Assembly: GCF_016411825.1 (NCBI RefSeq)
Contig: NZ_JAEKMH010000005.1
Location: 118,055-182,054 of the forward strand
DNA length: 64,000 nucleotides
Source: Devosia sediminis
GTDB taxonomy: Bacteria > Pseudomonadota > Alphaproteobacteria > Rhizobiales > Devosiaceae
Direction: 5' to 3'
The notes beneath the pieces are model-generated. The model was not told the DNA's origin, did not search any database, and saw only the letters and a list, made by a program, of their open reading frames with translations. Positions 1 through 8,566 of this stretch are shown here, one piece after another; position 1 is the first letter of the stretch, and each line of letters opens with the position of its first letter. Both the position numbers and the translations under genes were made by a program.

Positions 1-862
1 TGGTGACGGCGTGGATCAGGATCGGGCCCTGGCCGAAATCGCGGACGTTTTCGAGGATGGGCAGCAGGTCGTCGAGATTGTGCCCGTCGATGGGGCCGAC
101 ATAGTAGAAGCCCAGTTCCTCGAACAGCGTGCCGCCGGTGAAGAAGGAGCGGGCGAATTCCTCGGTACGGCGCGCCGGTTCGTGCAGGAACGGCGGCAGC
201 TTGTGAACGATGTTCTTGGCCGCCTCGCGGGTGCCACGATAGACCGGGCCGGAGACCAGCCGCGCCAGATAGGTGCGCAGCGCCCCGGTGGGCGGGGCGA
301 TGGACATGTCATTGTCGTTGAGAATTACAATGAGGCGCGCGTCCATGGCGCCGGCGTTGTTCATGGCCTCGTAGGCCATGCCGGCCGACATGGCGCCATC
401 GCCGATGACGGCGATGACATTGCGCGGCGTGTCCAGATGCTTGCTGGCCTCGGCCATGCCGAGACCTGCAGAAATCGAGGTCGAGGAATGGCCGGCGCCG
501 AAGGGATCGTATTCGCTCTCGGCGCGGCGGGTGAAGCCGGAAAGGCCGTCCTTCTGGCGCAGCGTGCGCATCCGGTCGCGCCGGCCGGTCAGGATCTTGT
601 GCGGATAGGCCTGGTGGCCGACATCCCAGATGATGCGGTCGTGCGGCGTGTCGAAAATGGCATGGAGAGCCACGGTCAGTTCGACCACGCCCAGCCCGGC
701 GCCCAGATGCCCGCCGGTCACCGAGACGGCGTCGATCATCTCGGCGCGCACTTCGTCGGCCAGTTGCCGCAGATTTTCGCGCGGCAGGGCGCGAACATCG
801 GCAGGCGTATGGACGGTGTCAAGCAGCGGCGTTTCGGGCTTGTCGGCCAAGCGGGTCCCCAT
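1..862 (-). CDS. dxs: 1-deoxy-D-xylulose-5-phosphate synthase, N-terminal part
   Basis: Condenses pyruvate with glyceraldehyde 3-phosphate in the first step of the MEP isoprenoid pathway, using thiamine diphosphate in the cytoplasm. The start ATG is at 862 ([17 protein letters not shown]) and the frame runs off the left edge after about 287 codons; the family is usually about 640 residues, so the transketolase central and C-terminal domains lie outside. The cofactor motif [18 protein letters not shown] is visible near residue 154, preceded by the conserved GGHLGAGLG stretch. The upstream gap 863-1018 holds no gene that I can see. The long open frame on the opposite strand here is a shadow. 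Confidence 0.95.
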   Translation of the reverse strand, partial: MGTRLADKPETPLLDTVHTPADVRALPRENLRQLADEVRAEMIDAVSVTGGHLGAGLGVVELTVALHAIFDTPHDRIIWDVGHQAYPHKILTGRRDRMRTLRQKDGLSGFTRRAESEYDPFGAGHSSTSISAGLGMAEASKHLDTPRNVIAVIGDGAMSAGMAYEAMNNAGAMDARLIVILNDNDMSIAPPTGALRTYLARLVSGPVYRGTREAAKNIVHKLPPFLHEPARRTEEFARSFFTGGTLFEELGFYYVGPIDGHNLDDLLPILENVRDFGQGPILIHAVT

Positions 863-1018
863 GAAAGACTGGTTCGACCCTGTTTAGGCGCAGGGTCCGG
901 GCTTGGCAATGCCATCACACCGGTTGCGGCGAAGGGTCCGCCAGATGTGACGACGCATTCGGGCTTTTGCGGGGCGAAGCCACTGGTGATCCGGCGGTCT
1001 GGTCGCCAGATCCGGGCG

Positions 1019-2647
1019 TCACTGCGGCGTGCGGGTGAAGCGGTTGTGGACCGGCAGGATATCGGCGCCGCCCAGGGTCTTGACCGCAACATGGGCGCCC
1101 ATTTCCGGGGTCGGGTCGAAATCGGCCACGTCATGATCGAAGATCACGGCATAGCGTCCCGAGGTGAGGGCTGCCGGATCGGTGAAGATATCGGCCACGT
1201 GCTCGAGATCGGGCGGCACCAGGTCGCGCTGGCGCATGTCGCCCGGCACCGGCTGCTTGGCCACATGTTCGGCCAGGGCTTCGGCCAGCGGCGCGGTCTG
1301 CGCGGCATCGGTGGCGCCAAACGTGCCGCTGAAGAGGCCGGTCAGCGGTGCCGCTCTATTGCCGCCCAGCGATGCGGTCTGGGTGACCGGGCTCAGTGGC
1401 GGCAGCGCCGGCAACTTGCTGGTCGGTGCGGGCGGCACGCTGGCAGTGGTCGAATTCTGGATGATCATCTCCAGCGCCTGCTGCGCGCCGGGCTCGGCGG
1501 CGGGGCCGGCAGCGGCATAGGCCGTGAGAATATCCGCCGGCGGATCGGTCATGATGACGCGGGGCGTCGGCATGGTGGGGGCGGCCAGGGCGGCCATGGC
1601 GGTGACGGCAGCGTTTTCGCGCAGGTCGGCGGGCATGCGCACCGGCAGGGTCACATTGGCGACGAGGCCCAGTTCTTCTGGGGTCAGCGGCGTGCTGCCA
1701 GCCGTGCCGAAGGGCATGGTGGTGTCCGTGAGCGAGGCCACCTGCATTTCGGCGCCGCCGAGATCGGCCGGACGGCTGACCGGCATGACCGGGGCGACCT
1801 GCGAGGATTGCTGCTGCTGGGGAACCAGCGAGGCGGTCTGCACCTGCGGCGCCGGCGCGGCCTGGGGCGCAGCCTGATCATTGCCGCCGAACAGCACGTC
1901 CATCAGGGTGCGGCCGCTGCCACCGGCGCTGGCGACCTGGGTGCCCGACGACGAGGAGCCGTTGCAAGGATAGGCGTGGCAGCGCTTCCATTCGGCCATG
2001 GCCACCTGGTAGCCTTCCTGCGACAGCGGCTTGCCGTCGGTGGGCAGGTGCATGGTGCGGCCGTCGGGGAAGATTTCCTGCAATTGCGCGCGTGTCATGC
2101 GCGGCCAGGCGCGGACCGAGCCGGTATCGAGATGCACGAAGGGACTGCCGGAGGTGGGATAGTAGCCCACACCGCCGACCTGCTTCTTCATGGCCGCGGC
2201 GCGGAGCCGCGCCAGGGGCACGCCGGGGATAAAGAAATCCATGGCGGTGCCGCGCATATGCTGGGAATTGTCGGCGACGCCCGAGGAATTGGCGGCCAGC
2301 ATGGCATTGGTCTTGGGCGAGCGATAGGCCGAGACGACATTGATCGGCTGGCTGCCGCCCACTTCCTGGTAGACTTCCCAGACAAGGTCGAACAGGCGCG
2401 GATCCATGTTGGCCGGCTCGTTCTGGCGCCAGTCGCGCAGGAACTGATTGAGCTGATTGAGGCCCGACTGGACGTAGCGCCCATCGCGCTTGAAGACGAT
2501 GCGGGCCGTCTCCTTGGTATGGGTATAATAGAGGTAGAGCGCGCGTTCGGTGGCGGCCTGTACCGGCGCTGCCGGAAGTGCCGCGGAAAAGGCCATCACC
2601 GCTGCGGCAAGAACCCGCGCGGCACGCCGCCAATTGATCATCCCCAT
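1019..2647 (-). CDS. DUF882 / peptidase M15-like periplasmic protein
   Basis: Secreted protein with an N-terminal signal peptide (MGMINWRRAARVLAAAVMAF, cleavage near APVQA) followed by a DUF882 domain, an M15 zinc peptidase relative of YcbK that acts on cell-wall peptides. Candidate zinc ligands are H130 and D137 in SQHMRGTAMD and H172 in FVHLDTG. After about residue 240 comes a long Pro/Ala/Thr/Gln-rich tail of roughly 300 residues, far longer than the usual 180-200 residue family member. The start is either 2647 or the ATG two codons later; upstream in-frame starts would spoil the signal peptide. It lies downstream of an L,D-transpeptidase on the same strand, which fits a role in wall remodelling. 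Substrate is inferred, not shown. Confidence 0.85.
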   Translation of the reverse strand: MGMINWRRAARVLAAAVMAFSAALPAAPVQAATERALYLYYTHTKETARIVFKRDGRYVQSGLNQLNQFLRDWRQNEPANMDPRLFDLVWEVYQEVGGSQPINVVSAYRSPKTNAMLAANSSGVADNSQHMRGTAMDFFIPGVPLARLRAAAMKKQVGGVGYYPTSGSPFVHLDTGSVRAWPRMTRAQLQEIFPDGRTMHLPTDGKPLSQEGYQVAMAEWKRCHAYPCNGSSSSGTQVASAGGSGRTLMDVLFGGNDQAAPQAAPAPQVQTASLVPQQQQSSQVAPVMPVSRPADLGGAEMQVASLTDTTMPFGTAGSTPLTPEELGLVANVTLPVRMPADLRENAAVTAMAALAAPTMPTPRVIMTDPPADILTAYAAAGPAAEPGAQQALEMIIQNSTTASVPPAPTSKLPALPPLSPVTQTASLGGNRAAPLTGLFSGTFGATDAAQTAPLAEALAEHVAKQPVPGDMRQRDLVPPDLEHVADIFTDPAALTSGRYAVIFDHDVADFDPTPEMGAHVAVKTLGGADILPVHNRFTRTPQ

Positions 2648-2870
2648 AACCGCCACGCCAAACTCTGCCCGGTTCACTCGTCAGATTAATGGTGGGACGT
2701 TAGCGCCCAATTCGCACGAATTGATTAACGCTAACCAGTTGTGAACTGGCCAGCCTGACCCCCTCACACCGCTGTTACTAAGGTAAAAAGGGGGCGCAAC
2801 CAAGGCGAAAGTGTAAACGCCGGGTTAAGGGTCCGAGATGTGAAGAGGCGCTGGCAACACGGCAAACAGG

Positions 2871-2895
2871 GGTTCCCGCTTTCGCGGGAATGACC
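2871..2895. repeat. Short palindromic intergenic repeat
   Basis: Hairpin TTCCCGC-TTTC-GCGGGAA followed by TGACC. It belongs to the same repeat type as the pair at 9685-9752 (variants of GTCATCCCGGCGAAAGCCGGG). It sits in the 270-bp gap between the L,D-transpeptidase stop and the DUF882 gene and may also work as a transcript-end hairpin. Nothing else is recognisable in 2648-2918. Confidence 0.6.
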
Positions 2896-2918
2896 CTGTG
2901 AAGCAATGATCGAATGGA

Positions 2919-4616
2919 TCAGGGGGAAAGTTCGGCCGGTGCGGTCTCGACTTCGGCGACGATGGCCGGTTCGGCGACCGGATTGAGGCCGAGGGCGGCG
3001 ATGAGCTTTTCGTTGTGCCCATAAACGTCGCCATAGTTTCTTATGGCGCCATCGGCATCGACGCGCAGGGTGAAATAGGCCAGGTGCACCGGGATCTGGG
3101 TCTGCGGGTTCACCCACTTCTCGTTCGGGCCGAACATGGCTTCGAGCGAGGCGCGCGAAATGGCCGGCTCGTTGGCCATCAGCGCATCGGCAAAGGCCAT
3201 CGGGTCCTCGACGCGGACGCAGCCATGGCTGAAGGCGCGGAAGGAGCGCGAGAACAGCGACTTGGACGGCGTGTCGTGCAGATAAACGTCGTGCTTGTTG
3301 GGAAAGAGGAATTTGATCTGCCCCAGGGCATTGCCGGCACCTGGACGCTGGCGGACGCGGAAGGGGAAGTTGGACGAGCTGACCTGCGTCCAGTCCACCT
3401 GCCAGGGGCTGACCGGCGTGCCGTTATAGAGCAGGTCCATGTTGTGGCTGTCGGTATAGCCCGGATTGGCCAGCACCGCCGGGGCGATCTCGCCGCGGAT
3501 GATCGACGAGGGCACGTTCCAGTAGGGATTGACCACCAGGTGGCGGATATTGTCGGAGAAGACCGGTGTCTGGTTGCGCGTGGTGCCGACTACGACGCGG
3601 GTCGTGTATTCGGGCTGGCCGTCGCGCTCGATCCAGAGGCGAAATTCGGGAATGTTGACGAAGACGCGGAAGTCGCCGAGGTCGGTCGGCATCCAGCGCC
3701 AACGCTCCATATTGGCGATGATGTCTTCGCGGCGCGTGGCGGCGCCGCCATTGAGGGCGGCAACGGTCGCCGGCCCGATAATCCCGTCCACTTCGAGGCC
3801 CTGGCCCTCCTGGAAGGCTTCGACCGCATCGACGGTGAGTTCGTCATAGAGTTCCGACGTCGAGGCGGTGAGCTTGAGGCGGTCGCGGATGGCCGGCAGG
3901 CGGGCGTCGGAATTGCCCGGGCGCAGCACCGGCCCGTCGCCGATCGGAGCCGGGCGGGCGGCGCTGGATTTCTCGAAGGAGGCGAGCGCCGCCTTCAGCG
4001 CCTTGAATTCGGGGTGCTGCGGCTCGAGCGTGGCGAGGATGGCGGCGGGATCGTCGCTCCCGGCCAGCTTTTCGAGCAGGGCCGCCTCGTCGATGGGCTT
4101 GGGCTTGATATCGAGCAACTCGCTGACCGAGAGCGGATCGATACGGCCGTTATGGAGGTGCTGCGCATAGCGCATCGTGGCGGCCGAAAAGGCGGTTTCA
4201 AGCGTGGCCAAAGCAATGGCGTCGCCGCCCAGTTTGTCGGAGGATATGGAGGCTGTGAGATAGTCGGACGGCCGCAGGCCCTCGGCCTCGGCATTCTCGA
4301 AAAGCGCGATGATCTTGCCGGCGGCAGGCGAGAAGCTGACCTTGCCCGCGCTATCCTCTGAGAGCCAGATCGGTTCGAAATGGCGTTGGCCATAAAGGAA
4401 ATAGAGCCGCTGGGCCTCGGCATGGGCCGCCGTTTCGGCCCGGGCGCCATAATAGGCGGCCGACAGGCCGTCCTTGATGGTACGGGCCAGGTCGGTCTGG
4501 GGTGGGGCGATGACGATGCGGCTGGCCTTGATGTCGGGCGCCGGTTGAGCGACTGCCGGCCCCATCGGAGCGAGGGCGGCGAGAAGGGCGACCAGACTGA
4601 CCAGAACCTTGTTCAT
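2919..4616 (-). CDS. L,D-transpeptidase (YkuD domain, YcbB type)
   Basis: Periplasmic cross-linking enzyme that forms or attaches meso-DAP links in peptidoglycan. The order is: signal peptide (NKVLVSLVALLAALAPM, cleavage near AVAQP), an L,D-transpeptidase scaffold region, a peptidoglycan-binding repeat (AVEAFQEGQGLEVDGIIGPA), then the YkuD catalytic domain with HDTPSKSLFSRS and FSHGCVRVED, nucleophile Cys466 and His464. At 565 residues it matches the large YcbB class rather than the small ErfK class. There are two adjacent ATG codons; I prefer the second (4616) because the AGGAG upstream would be only two bases from the first. The last residues (EVETAPAELSP) are a short low-complexity tail. 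Confidence 0.92.
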   Translation of the reverse strand: MNKVLVSLVALLAALAPMGPAVAQPAPDIKASRIVIAPPQTDLARTIKDGLSAAYYGARAETAAHAEAQRLYFLYGQRHFEPIWLSEDSAGKVSFSPAAGKIIALFENAEAEGLRPSDYLTASISSDKLGGDAIALATLETAFSAATMRYAQHLHNGRIDPLSVSELLDIKPKPIDEAALLEKLAGSDDPAAILATLEPQHPEFKALKAALASFEKSSAARPAPIGDGPVLRPGNSDARLPAIRDRLKLTASTSELYDELTVDAVEAFQEGQGLEVDGIIGPATVAALNGGAATRREDIIANMERWRWMPTDLGDFRVFVNIPEFRLWIERDGQPEYTTRVVVGTTRNQTPVFSDNIRHLVVNPYWNVPSSIIRGEIAPAVLANPGYTDSHNMDLLYNGTPVSPWQVDWTQVSSSNFPFRVRQRPGAGNALGQIKFLFPNKHDVYLHDTPSKSLFSRSFRAFSHGCVRVEDPMAFADALMANEPAISRASLEAMFGPNEKWVNPQTQIPVHLAYFTLRVDADGAIRNYGDVYGHNEKLIAALGLNPVAEPAIVAEVETAPAELSP

Positions 4617-4893
4617 CATTGCTCCTGACGGCGCGGCGTAGAGCTCGGCAACGGGCCGAATCCGGCCCCGTCGGGCCCGCCACTACCGTCTCAATACTCC
4701 GCAAACCTTAACGGGAGCAATTGCTCGCAATTTCGTGAAACCTGGATGTGGCAGAGCTGCAACGAAGCGTTGTTCCAGGCCCCCGACGAGGCACTGTCAG
4801 ACCGAAGTGGGTGGGGCTGAAATAGTGGTGGCGATAGGCAATGGCGCTGCCCTGGGGACAGCGCCATCAAGAGCTTTCGGAAGCGGTCGAGGC

Positions 4894-5574
4894 CTAGAAC
4901 TTGTAGTTGAGGCCGGCGCGAACCACCGAGAAGCGCTGGCCGATATCGCGATTGCCCACGGTGGGCAGGCCGTTATAGGGCTGCGCTCCGAGGTCGACAT
5001 AGAGATATTCGGCCTTGAAGGAGAGGTTGGCAGTGGCCTGGGCTTCGAGGCCGACGCCCGCGGTCCAGCCGAAGTGGTTGGCGGTCTTGGTGGAGGTGAT
5101 GCCGGTGTCGACGGTTGCCGAACCGCGGCCATAGGCGACGCCCAGCGTGGCATAGGGCATGACCTGGCCGATCGGGACACCGGCGCGGGCGCGGAGCGTA
5201 CCGAAGAAATCGGTCTTGGCTTCGAATTTTTCGCCGCCCGGCAGGGTGTGGGTGTAGCCGATATTGGCCCATTGCAGGTCGGCTTCACCGCCCAGCACAA
5301 AGCCACCCATATCCATATTGTAGCCAGCCTGGCCGCCCAGGGTCCAACCCGAGGCGTTGTTGTCGGTGGCGCCACCGGCAAGCACCGGAGTGTTGACCGT
5401 GGTACCCCAGGCGTAGCCGCCGCTGACGCCGGCATAGAAGCCGGTCCACTGCGCGACGCTGGTCGGTGAATAGATGGGCGATGCGGGCGTGCTGCCCCAA
5501 CTGTTCAGATCGGCTGCCTGGGCGTTAGCCGAGGCCAGCAGCAGGGTGGACAGCGCAAGGAGGGAGAGTCTCAT
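4894..5574 (-). CDS. Outer-membrane beta-barrel protein (Omp25/31-like)
   Basis: Small outer-membrane protein with a signal peptide (MRLSLLALSTLLLASANAQA) and an eight-strand-type barrel: alternating aromatic and glycine segments such as WTGFYAGVSGGYAWG, GFVLGGEADLQWANIGY and LSFKAEYLYVDLG, ending in the barrel signal FSVVRAGLNYKF with a terminal Phe. These features are typical of the OMP_b-brl family abundant in Rhizobiales. The start at 5574 follows from the signal peptide. Upstream are a near-CtrA site (5620-5634) and sequence blocks shared with the barrel gene at 59358-60083. The exact ligand or role is unknown. Confidence 0.88.
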   Translation of the reverse strand: MRLSLLALSTLLLASANAQAADLNSWGSTPASPIYSPTSVAQWTGFYAGVSGGYAWGTTVNTPVLAGGATDNNASGWTLGGQAGYNMDMGGFVLGGEADLQWANIGYTHTLPGGEKFEAKTDFFGTLRARAGVPIGQVMPYATLGVAYGRGSATVDTGITSTKTANHFGWTAGVGLEAQATANLSFKAEYLYVDLGAQPYNGLPTVGNRDIGQRFSVVRAGLNYKF

Positions 5575-5604
5575 ATTGGCCTCGTCGTTAAGTTCAAGGC
5601 GCAA

Positions 5605-5634
5605 ATTGCAGCCAATCTCTTAACGGCTCGGTAA
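5605..5634 (-). promoter_or_regulatory. Promoter module with near-CtrA site, shared with the second barrel gene
   Basis: Two elements lie 31-60 bp upstream of the barrel gene start. The 12-mer ATTGCAGCCAAT (plus strand, 5605-5616) recurs exactly at 60119-60130. TTAA-N7-GTAA (5620-5634) matches seven of the eight fixed CtrA bases and overlaps the 11-mer ACGGCTCGGTA, which recurs at 60217-60227. Function as a promoter is inferred from position and sharing. Confidence 0.55.
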
Positions 5635-5677
5635 GGAACAAGGTTAACGCGGGCGCCCCGCTTCAAATCCCTGTGGC

Positions 5678-7162
5678 TCAGGCCGCGTCGCTGATCAGGC
5701 CCTCGGCCATACCGTATTCGTGAAGCTTGCGGTAGAGCGTCGAGCGCCCGATGCCCAGCGCCCGGGCGACGCGGGACATGCGGCCGCCATGGTGGGCGAT
5801 GGCAAAGGCGATGGCCTCGCGCTCGATATCCGCCAGCGCATGGAGTTCGCCGCTGTCGGACAGGAAGCGATCGCGCGCGGCGACGGCTTCCGGCTCCGGT
5901 CGCGGGCGGGCCACGGCGGTGTCGATATGCACAGGCTGGCTCGGGGCCGGCAGGCTCTGGACGGTGCGGAGCGCTTCGTCGCGACCGGACGAATGGGCGA
6001 CGATCTGCAGAAAATCCTGGACTTCGAGGAAGGGGCCGTCGCTGAGCACGACGGCGCGATAGACGGTGTTTTCGAGCTGGCGGACATTGCCCGGCCAGTC
6101 ATAGGCATTGAGCAGGTCCATGACGGCGGCGGATGCGCCCAGCACGCGCTTGCCGGCCTCGGCCGAGAAGCGGGCGATGAAATGGTCGACCAGTGCCTGG
6201 AGATCCTCGCGGCGCTCGCGCAGCGGCGGCACATAGATGGGAAAGACGTTGAGCCGGTAGAACAGGTCTTCGCGGAACTCGCCTGACTTGGCCAGGTTCA
6301 ACAGGCGCCGGTTGGTTGCCGAAATCACCCGCACATTGACCTTTTCCGGCCTGGTCGCGCCAACCGGTTCGATCTCGCCTTCCTGCAGGGCACGCAAGAG
6401 CTTGACCTGGGTCTCGAGCGGCAGTTCGCCGACTTCGTCGAGGAAGATGGTGCCGCCATGGGCTTCGGCGAACTTGCCCGCCTGGTCGGCATGGGCACCG
6501 GTAAAGGCCCCCTTCTTGTGCCCGAAGAGCACGGATTCAACGAGATTGGGCGGGATGGCGCCGCAATTGACGGTGACGAAGGCTTTGCCGGCGCGCTCGC
6601 CCGTGCCCTGGATGATGCGGGCGACCAGTTCCTTGCCGGTGCCAGTCTCGCCTTCGATCAAGACCGGAATAGCGCTCTTGGCGGCCTTGGCGCAGAGCGA
6701 GATGACGCGGGCCATGCTGGGGGCGGCGGCGATCATGTCCTTGCGGGTAAAGGTACCGCTCTTGCGCGCCTGTTCGGCCCTGATGGCGGCTTCCAGCGCA
6801 TCGAGCTTCATGGCATTGCGCAGCGAAATGACGAGGCGCTCGGGCGAGACGGGCTTGACGAAGTAGTCGGCCGCACCCTGGCGCATGGCGGTGATGACGG
6901 TTTCGAGCGAGGCATTGGCGGTCTGGATGATGACCGGGGTGGTAAGCCCTTCCTTGCGCATGATTTCCATGACCGTCATGCCATCGAGATCAGGCATGAC
7001 GAGGTCGAGGATCACGGCCCCCAGTTGGGGGTCGTCGCGAAGGATGGCGAGGGCCTGTTCGCCCCCCGTGGCGGTGATCGGCTTGAAGCCGGCCCGGTTG
7101 GCAATCTCTGCGGTCAGCCGCAATTGCACCGGATCATCATCCACCACCAGAACACGCGTCAT
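5678..7162 (-). CDS. Sigma-54-dependent response regulator (NtrC family)
   Basis: Cytoplasmic activator of sigma-54 promoters. Domains in order: receiver (VLVVDDDPVQ, phospho-acceptor Asp53 in ILDLVMPD, about 1-120); AAA+ domain (about 145-380) with Walker A GETGTGKE, the sigma-54 contact loop GAFTGA and Walker B IFLDEVGELP; C-terminal Fis-type helix-turn-helix (SRVARALGIGRSTLYRKLHE). The start MTRVLVVDD at 7162 is preferred over an ATG six codons upstream. No histidine kinase is adjacent, so it is an orphan here. A perfect CtrA box lies 74 bp upstream, which recalls the CtrA-controlled TacA and FlbD regulators of Caulobacter. Orthology to either cannot be settled from this window. Confidence 0.93.
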   Translation of the reverse strand: MTRVLVVDDDPVQLRLTAEIANRAGFKPITATGGEQALAILRDDPQLGAVILDLVMPDLDGMTVMEIMRKEGLTTPVIIQTANASLETVITAMRQGAADYFVKPVSPERLVISLRNAMKLDALEAAIRAEQARKSGTFTRKDMIAAAPSMARVISLCAKAAKSAIPVLIEGETGTGKELVARIIQGTGERAGKAFVTVNCGAIPPNLVESVLFGHKKGAFTGAHADQAGKFAEAHGGTIFLDEVGELPLETQVKLLRALQEGEIEPVGATRPEKVNVRVISATNRRLLNLAKSGEFREDLFYRLNVFPIYVPPLRERREDLQALVDHFIARFSAEAGKRVLGASAAVMDLLNAYDWPGNVRQLENTVYRAVVLSDGPFLEVQDFLQIVAHSSGRDEALRTVQSLPAPSQPVHIDTAVARPRPEPEAVAARDRFLSDSGELHALADIEREAIAFAIAHHGGRMSRVARALGIGRSTLYRKLHEYGMAEGLISDAA

Positions 7163-7235
7163 ATCGGACCAATACCCCATTCTAGCGGCACGAATCGTGA
7201 TGTGCCGAATTGGGAAAGACGATGCCCTCCGCTCC

Positions 7236-7250
7236 TTAAGAGGATGTTAA
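7236..7250. promoter_or_regulatory. Perfect CtrA box upstream of the sigma-54 regulator
   Basis: TTAA-GAGGATG-TTAA matches the TTAA-N7-TTAA consensus of the cell-cycle regulator CtrA at all eight fixed bases. It lies 74 bp from the regulator start at 7162. Known consensus; binding itself is inferred. Confidence 0.75.
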
Positions 7251-7291
7251 GCCTAACGATTTTCGAGCTTCCTGGCCGTCGACAGGACATT

Positions 7292-7320
7292 AAAAAGGGC
7301 CCCGGCTCGCGCCGTGACCC
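7292..7320 (-). terminator. Intrinsic terminator after the DUF465 gene
   Basis: On the minus strand GGGTCACGGC-loop GCGA-GCCGGGGCCC followed by TTTTT. The stem has one wobble and one mismatch. It lies 34 bp beyond the stop of the DUF465 gene at 7354-7530. Confidence 0.65.
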
Positions 7321-7353
7321 TCCAGGAAGCCTCCAAGATTTTGACTTGGCCGC

Positions 7354-7530
7354 CTATTGCCGCGTGGCGCCCTGGAGCTTGTAGAGCTCGTCCTTCACTT
7401 CGAGTTTCTTGCGCTTGAGCGCTGATACCATCAGGTCGTCGGCCTGCCTGTTCTGCATTTCCGACTGGATCATGCGATCCAATTCCTGGTGGCGCCGTTC
7501 CAGCGCCGCGATGTGGCCTTCAGTCGTCAT
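7354..7530 (-). CDS. DUF465 (YdcH-like) small helical protein
   Basis: A 58-residue protein, MTTEGHIAALERRHQELD onward, with the DUF465 pattern: a helix rich in LERRHQELD, a short linker, then SALKRKKLEVKDELYKL, forming a helical hairpin. The family is widespread and functionally uncharacterised in Proteobacteria. The start at 7530 is preferred to a longer frame because the family begins at this Met. It is divergent from a second DUF465 gene at 7683 with only 152 bp between them. Confidence 0.85.
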   Translation of the reverse strand: MTTEGHIAALERRHQELDRMIQSEMQNRQADDLMVSALKRKKLEVKDELYKLQGATRQ

Positions 7531-7682
7531 GACAACTCCTTTAAGCGTGTTGGACAGGGGTATCGTCACAAATATTTCATGTGTTGTCGACGCCGTTTCC
7601 GGCAGTTCGGAAAATCAGATGCAAAAGCCTTTGTGATCGGCTAACCAAGAGGGAGAGCCAAGCCTTATTGCGCCGGTATGCG

Positions 7683-7898
7683 ATGCTGCAGCTAGACAAG
7701 GAACAGGAAGCCCAGTTGGGGTTGGAGCTGGCGACGAAACGCCAGGAACACTCGGACCTTGACGCTGCCATCCACACCCTGTCGCAGTCGCAAATGGCCG
7801 ACCGGATGCTGATCCAGCGCCTCAAGAAGCGGAAGCTTTCGCTCAAGGATCGCATCGTCCAGCTCGAAAATATCCTCTTGCCCGACATCATCGCTTGA
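7683..7898 (+). CDS. Second DUF465 (YdcH-like) protein
   Basis: A 71-residue protein starting MLQLDKEQEAQLGLELATK and ending LKDRIVQLENILLPDIIA. It has the same family signature as its divergent neighbour (EHSDLDAAI and LIQRLKKRKLSLKDRIVQLE) but differs in sequence, so this looks like an old duplication, not a recent one. An upstream extension of 34 codons is open but lacks family similarity, so I use the ATG at 7683. Function unknown. Confidence 0.85.
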   Translation: MLQLDKEQEAQLGLELATKRQEHSDLDAAIHTLSQSQMADRMLIQRLKKRKLSLKDRIVQLENILLPDIIA

Positions 7899-7935
7899 GC
7901 CCTGCCGCGCCTTGAGTTGTGGCGAGAATTGGGCT

Positions 7936-8030
7936 AGAGCGCCTGACGATCCGATGAAATCGAATCGTGCGCTCTATCTTTTGTTCGCATCGGATTGTCC
8001 GAAAACCGCGTAGCACTTTCGGTCCGATGC
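7936..8030. repeat. RIME-like double palindrome upstream of purE
   Basis: Two palindromes in series: AGAGCGC (7936-7942) pairs with GCGCTCT (7969-7975), and GCATCGGA (7987-7994) pairs with TCCGATGC (8023-8030). GTCCGAAAACCGCG and GCACTTTCGG between them match the general form of the Rhizobiales intergenic mosaic elements. It ends 40 bp before the purE start, so it may be carried in the purE leader. Confidence 0.7.
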
Positions 8031-8070
8031 GTGGGTTGCGCGCTTTGCGGAGCGGCACGGGGGAATCGCC

Positions 8071-8562
8071 ATGCTCAAGCCACCGGTCGCCATCGTCATG
8101 GGCAGCCAATCGGATTGGCCCACCATGCGCCACTGCGCCGAAACCCTCGAAAATCTCGGTATCGAATATGAGGCGCGCATCGTTTCTGCGCATCGCACGC
8201 CCGAGCGCATGGTGGACTTTGCCACCAATGCCCGCGCCGAGGGAATCAAGATCATCATCGCCGGGGCCGGCGGCGCAGCCCATCTTCCGGGCATGATCGC
8301 GGCCATGACGCCGCTGCCGGTCTTTGGCGTGCCGGTGCGGTCCAAGGCGCTCAACGGGCTCGACAGCCTTTATTCCATCGTACAGATGCCGGGCGGCGTG
8401 CCGGTGGGGACGCTGGCCATCGGCGAGCCGGGCGCCATCAATGCGGCGCTTTTGGCCGCATCCGTCCTGGCCCTCCATGACGAGGACCTGGCCGAACGAC
8501 TCGACGCGCATCGCGCCCGCCAGACCCATTCCGTGCCCCAGTTTCCGTCCGACCTCGAGTAG
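8071..8562 (+). CDS. purE: N5-carboxyaminoimidazole ribonucleotide mutase
   Basis: Moves the carboxyl group of N5-CAIR to give CAIR in de novo purine synthesis (class I PurE, cytoplasmic, usually an octamer). The 163-residue length is typical. Visible motifs are the phosphate/ribose-binding [14 protein letters not shown], the [10 protein letters not shown] segment with the catalytic His, and [11 protein letters not shown]. Its partner purK starts four bases after the stop, a tight two-gene operon. The 172-bp upstream gap contains a RIME-like repeat. Confidence 0.97.
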   Translation: MLKPPVAIVMGSQSDWPTMRHCAETLENLGIEYEARIVSAHRTPERMVDFATNARAEGIKIIIAGAGGAAHLPGMIAAMTPLPVFGVPVRSKALNGLDSLYSIVQMPGGVPVGTLAIGEPGAINAALLAASVLALHDEDLAERLDAHRARQTHSVPQFPSDLE

Positions 8563-8566
8563 CGCC

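Noticed and set aside
11..2689. Very long plus-strand open frame (892 codons) opposite dxs and the DUF882 gene
   Set aside because: It is antisense to two clear genes, is rich in Arg, Gly and His, and shows no family motif. Long antisense frames are expected at this GC content.
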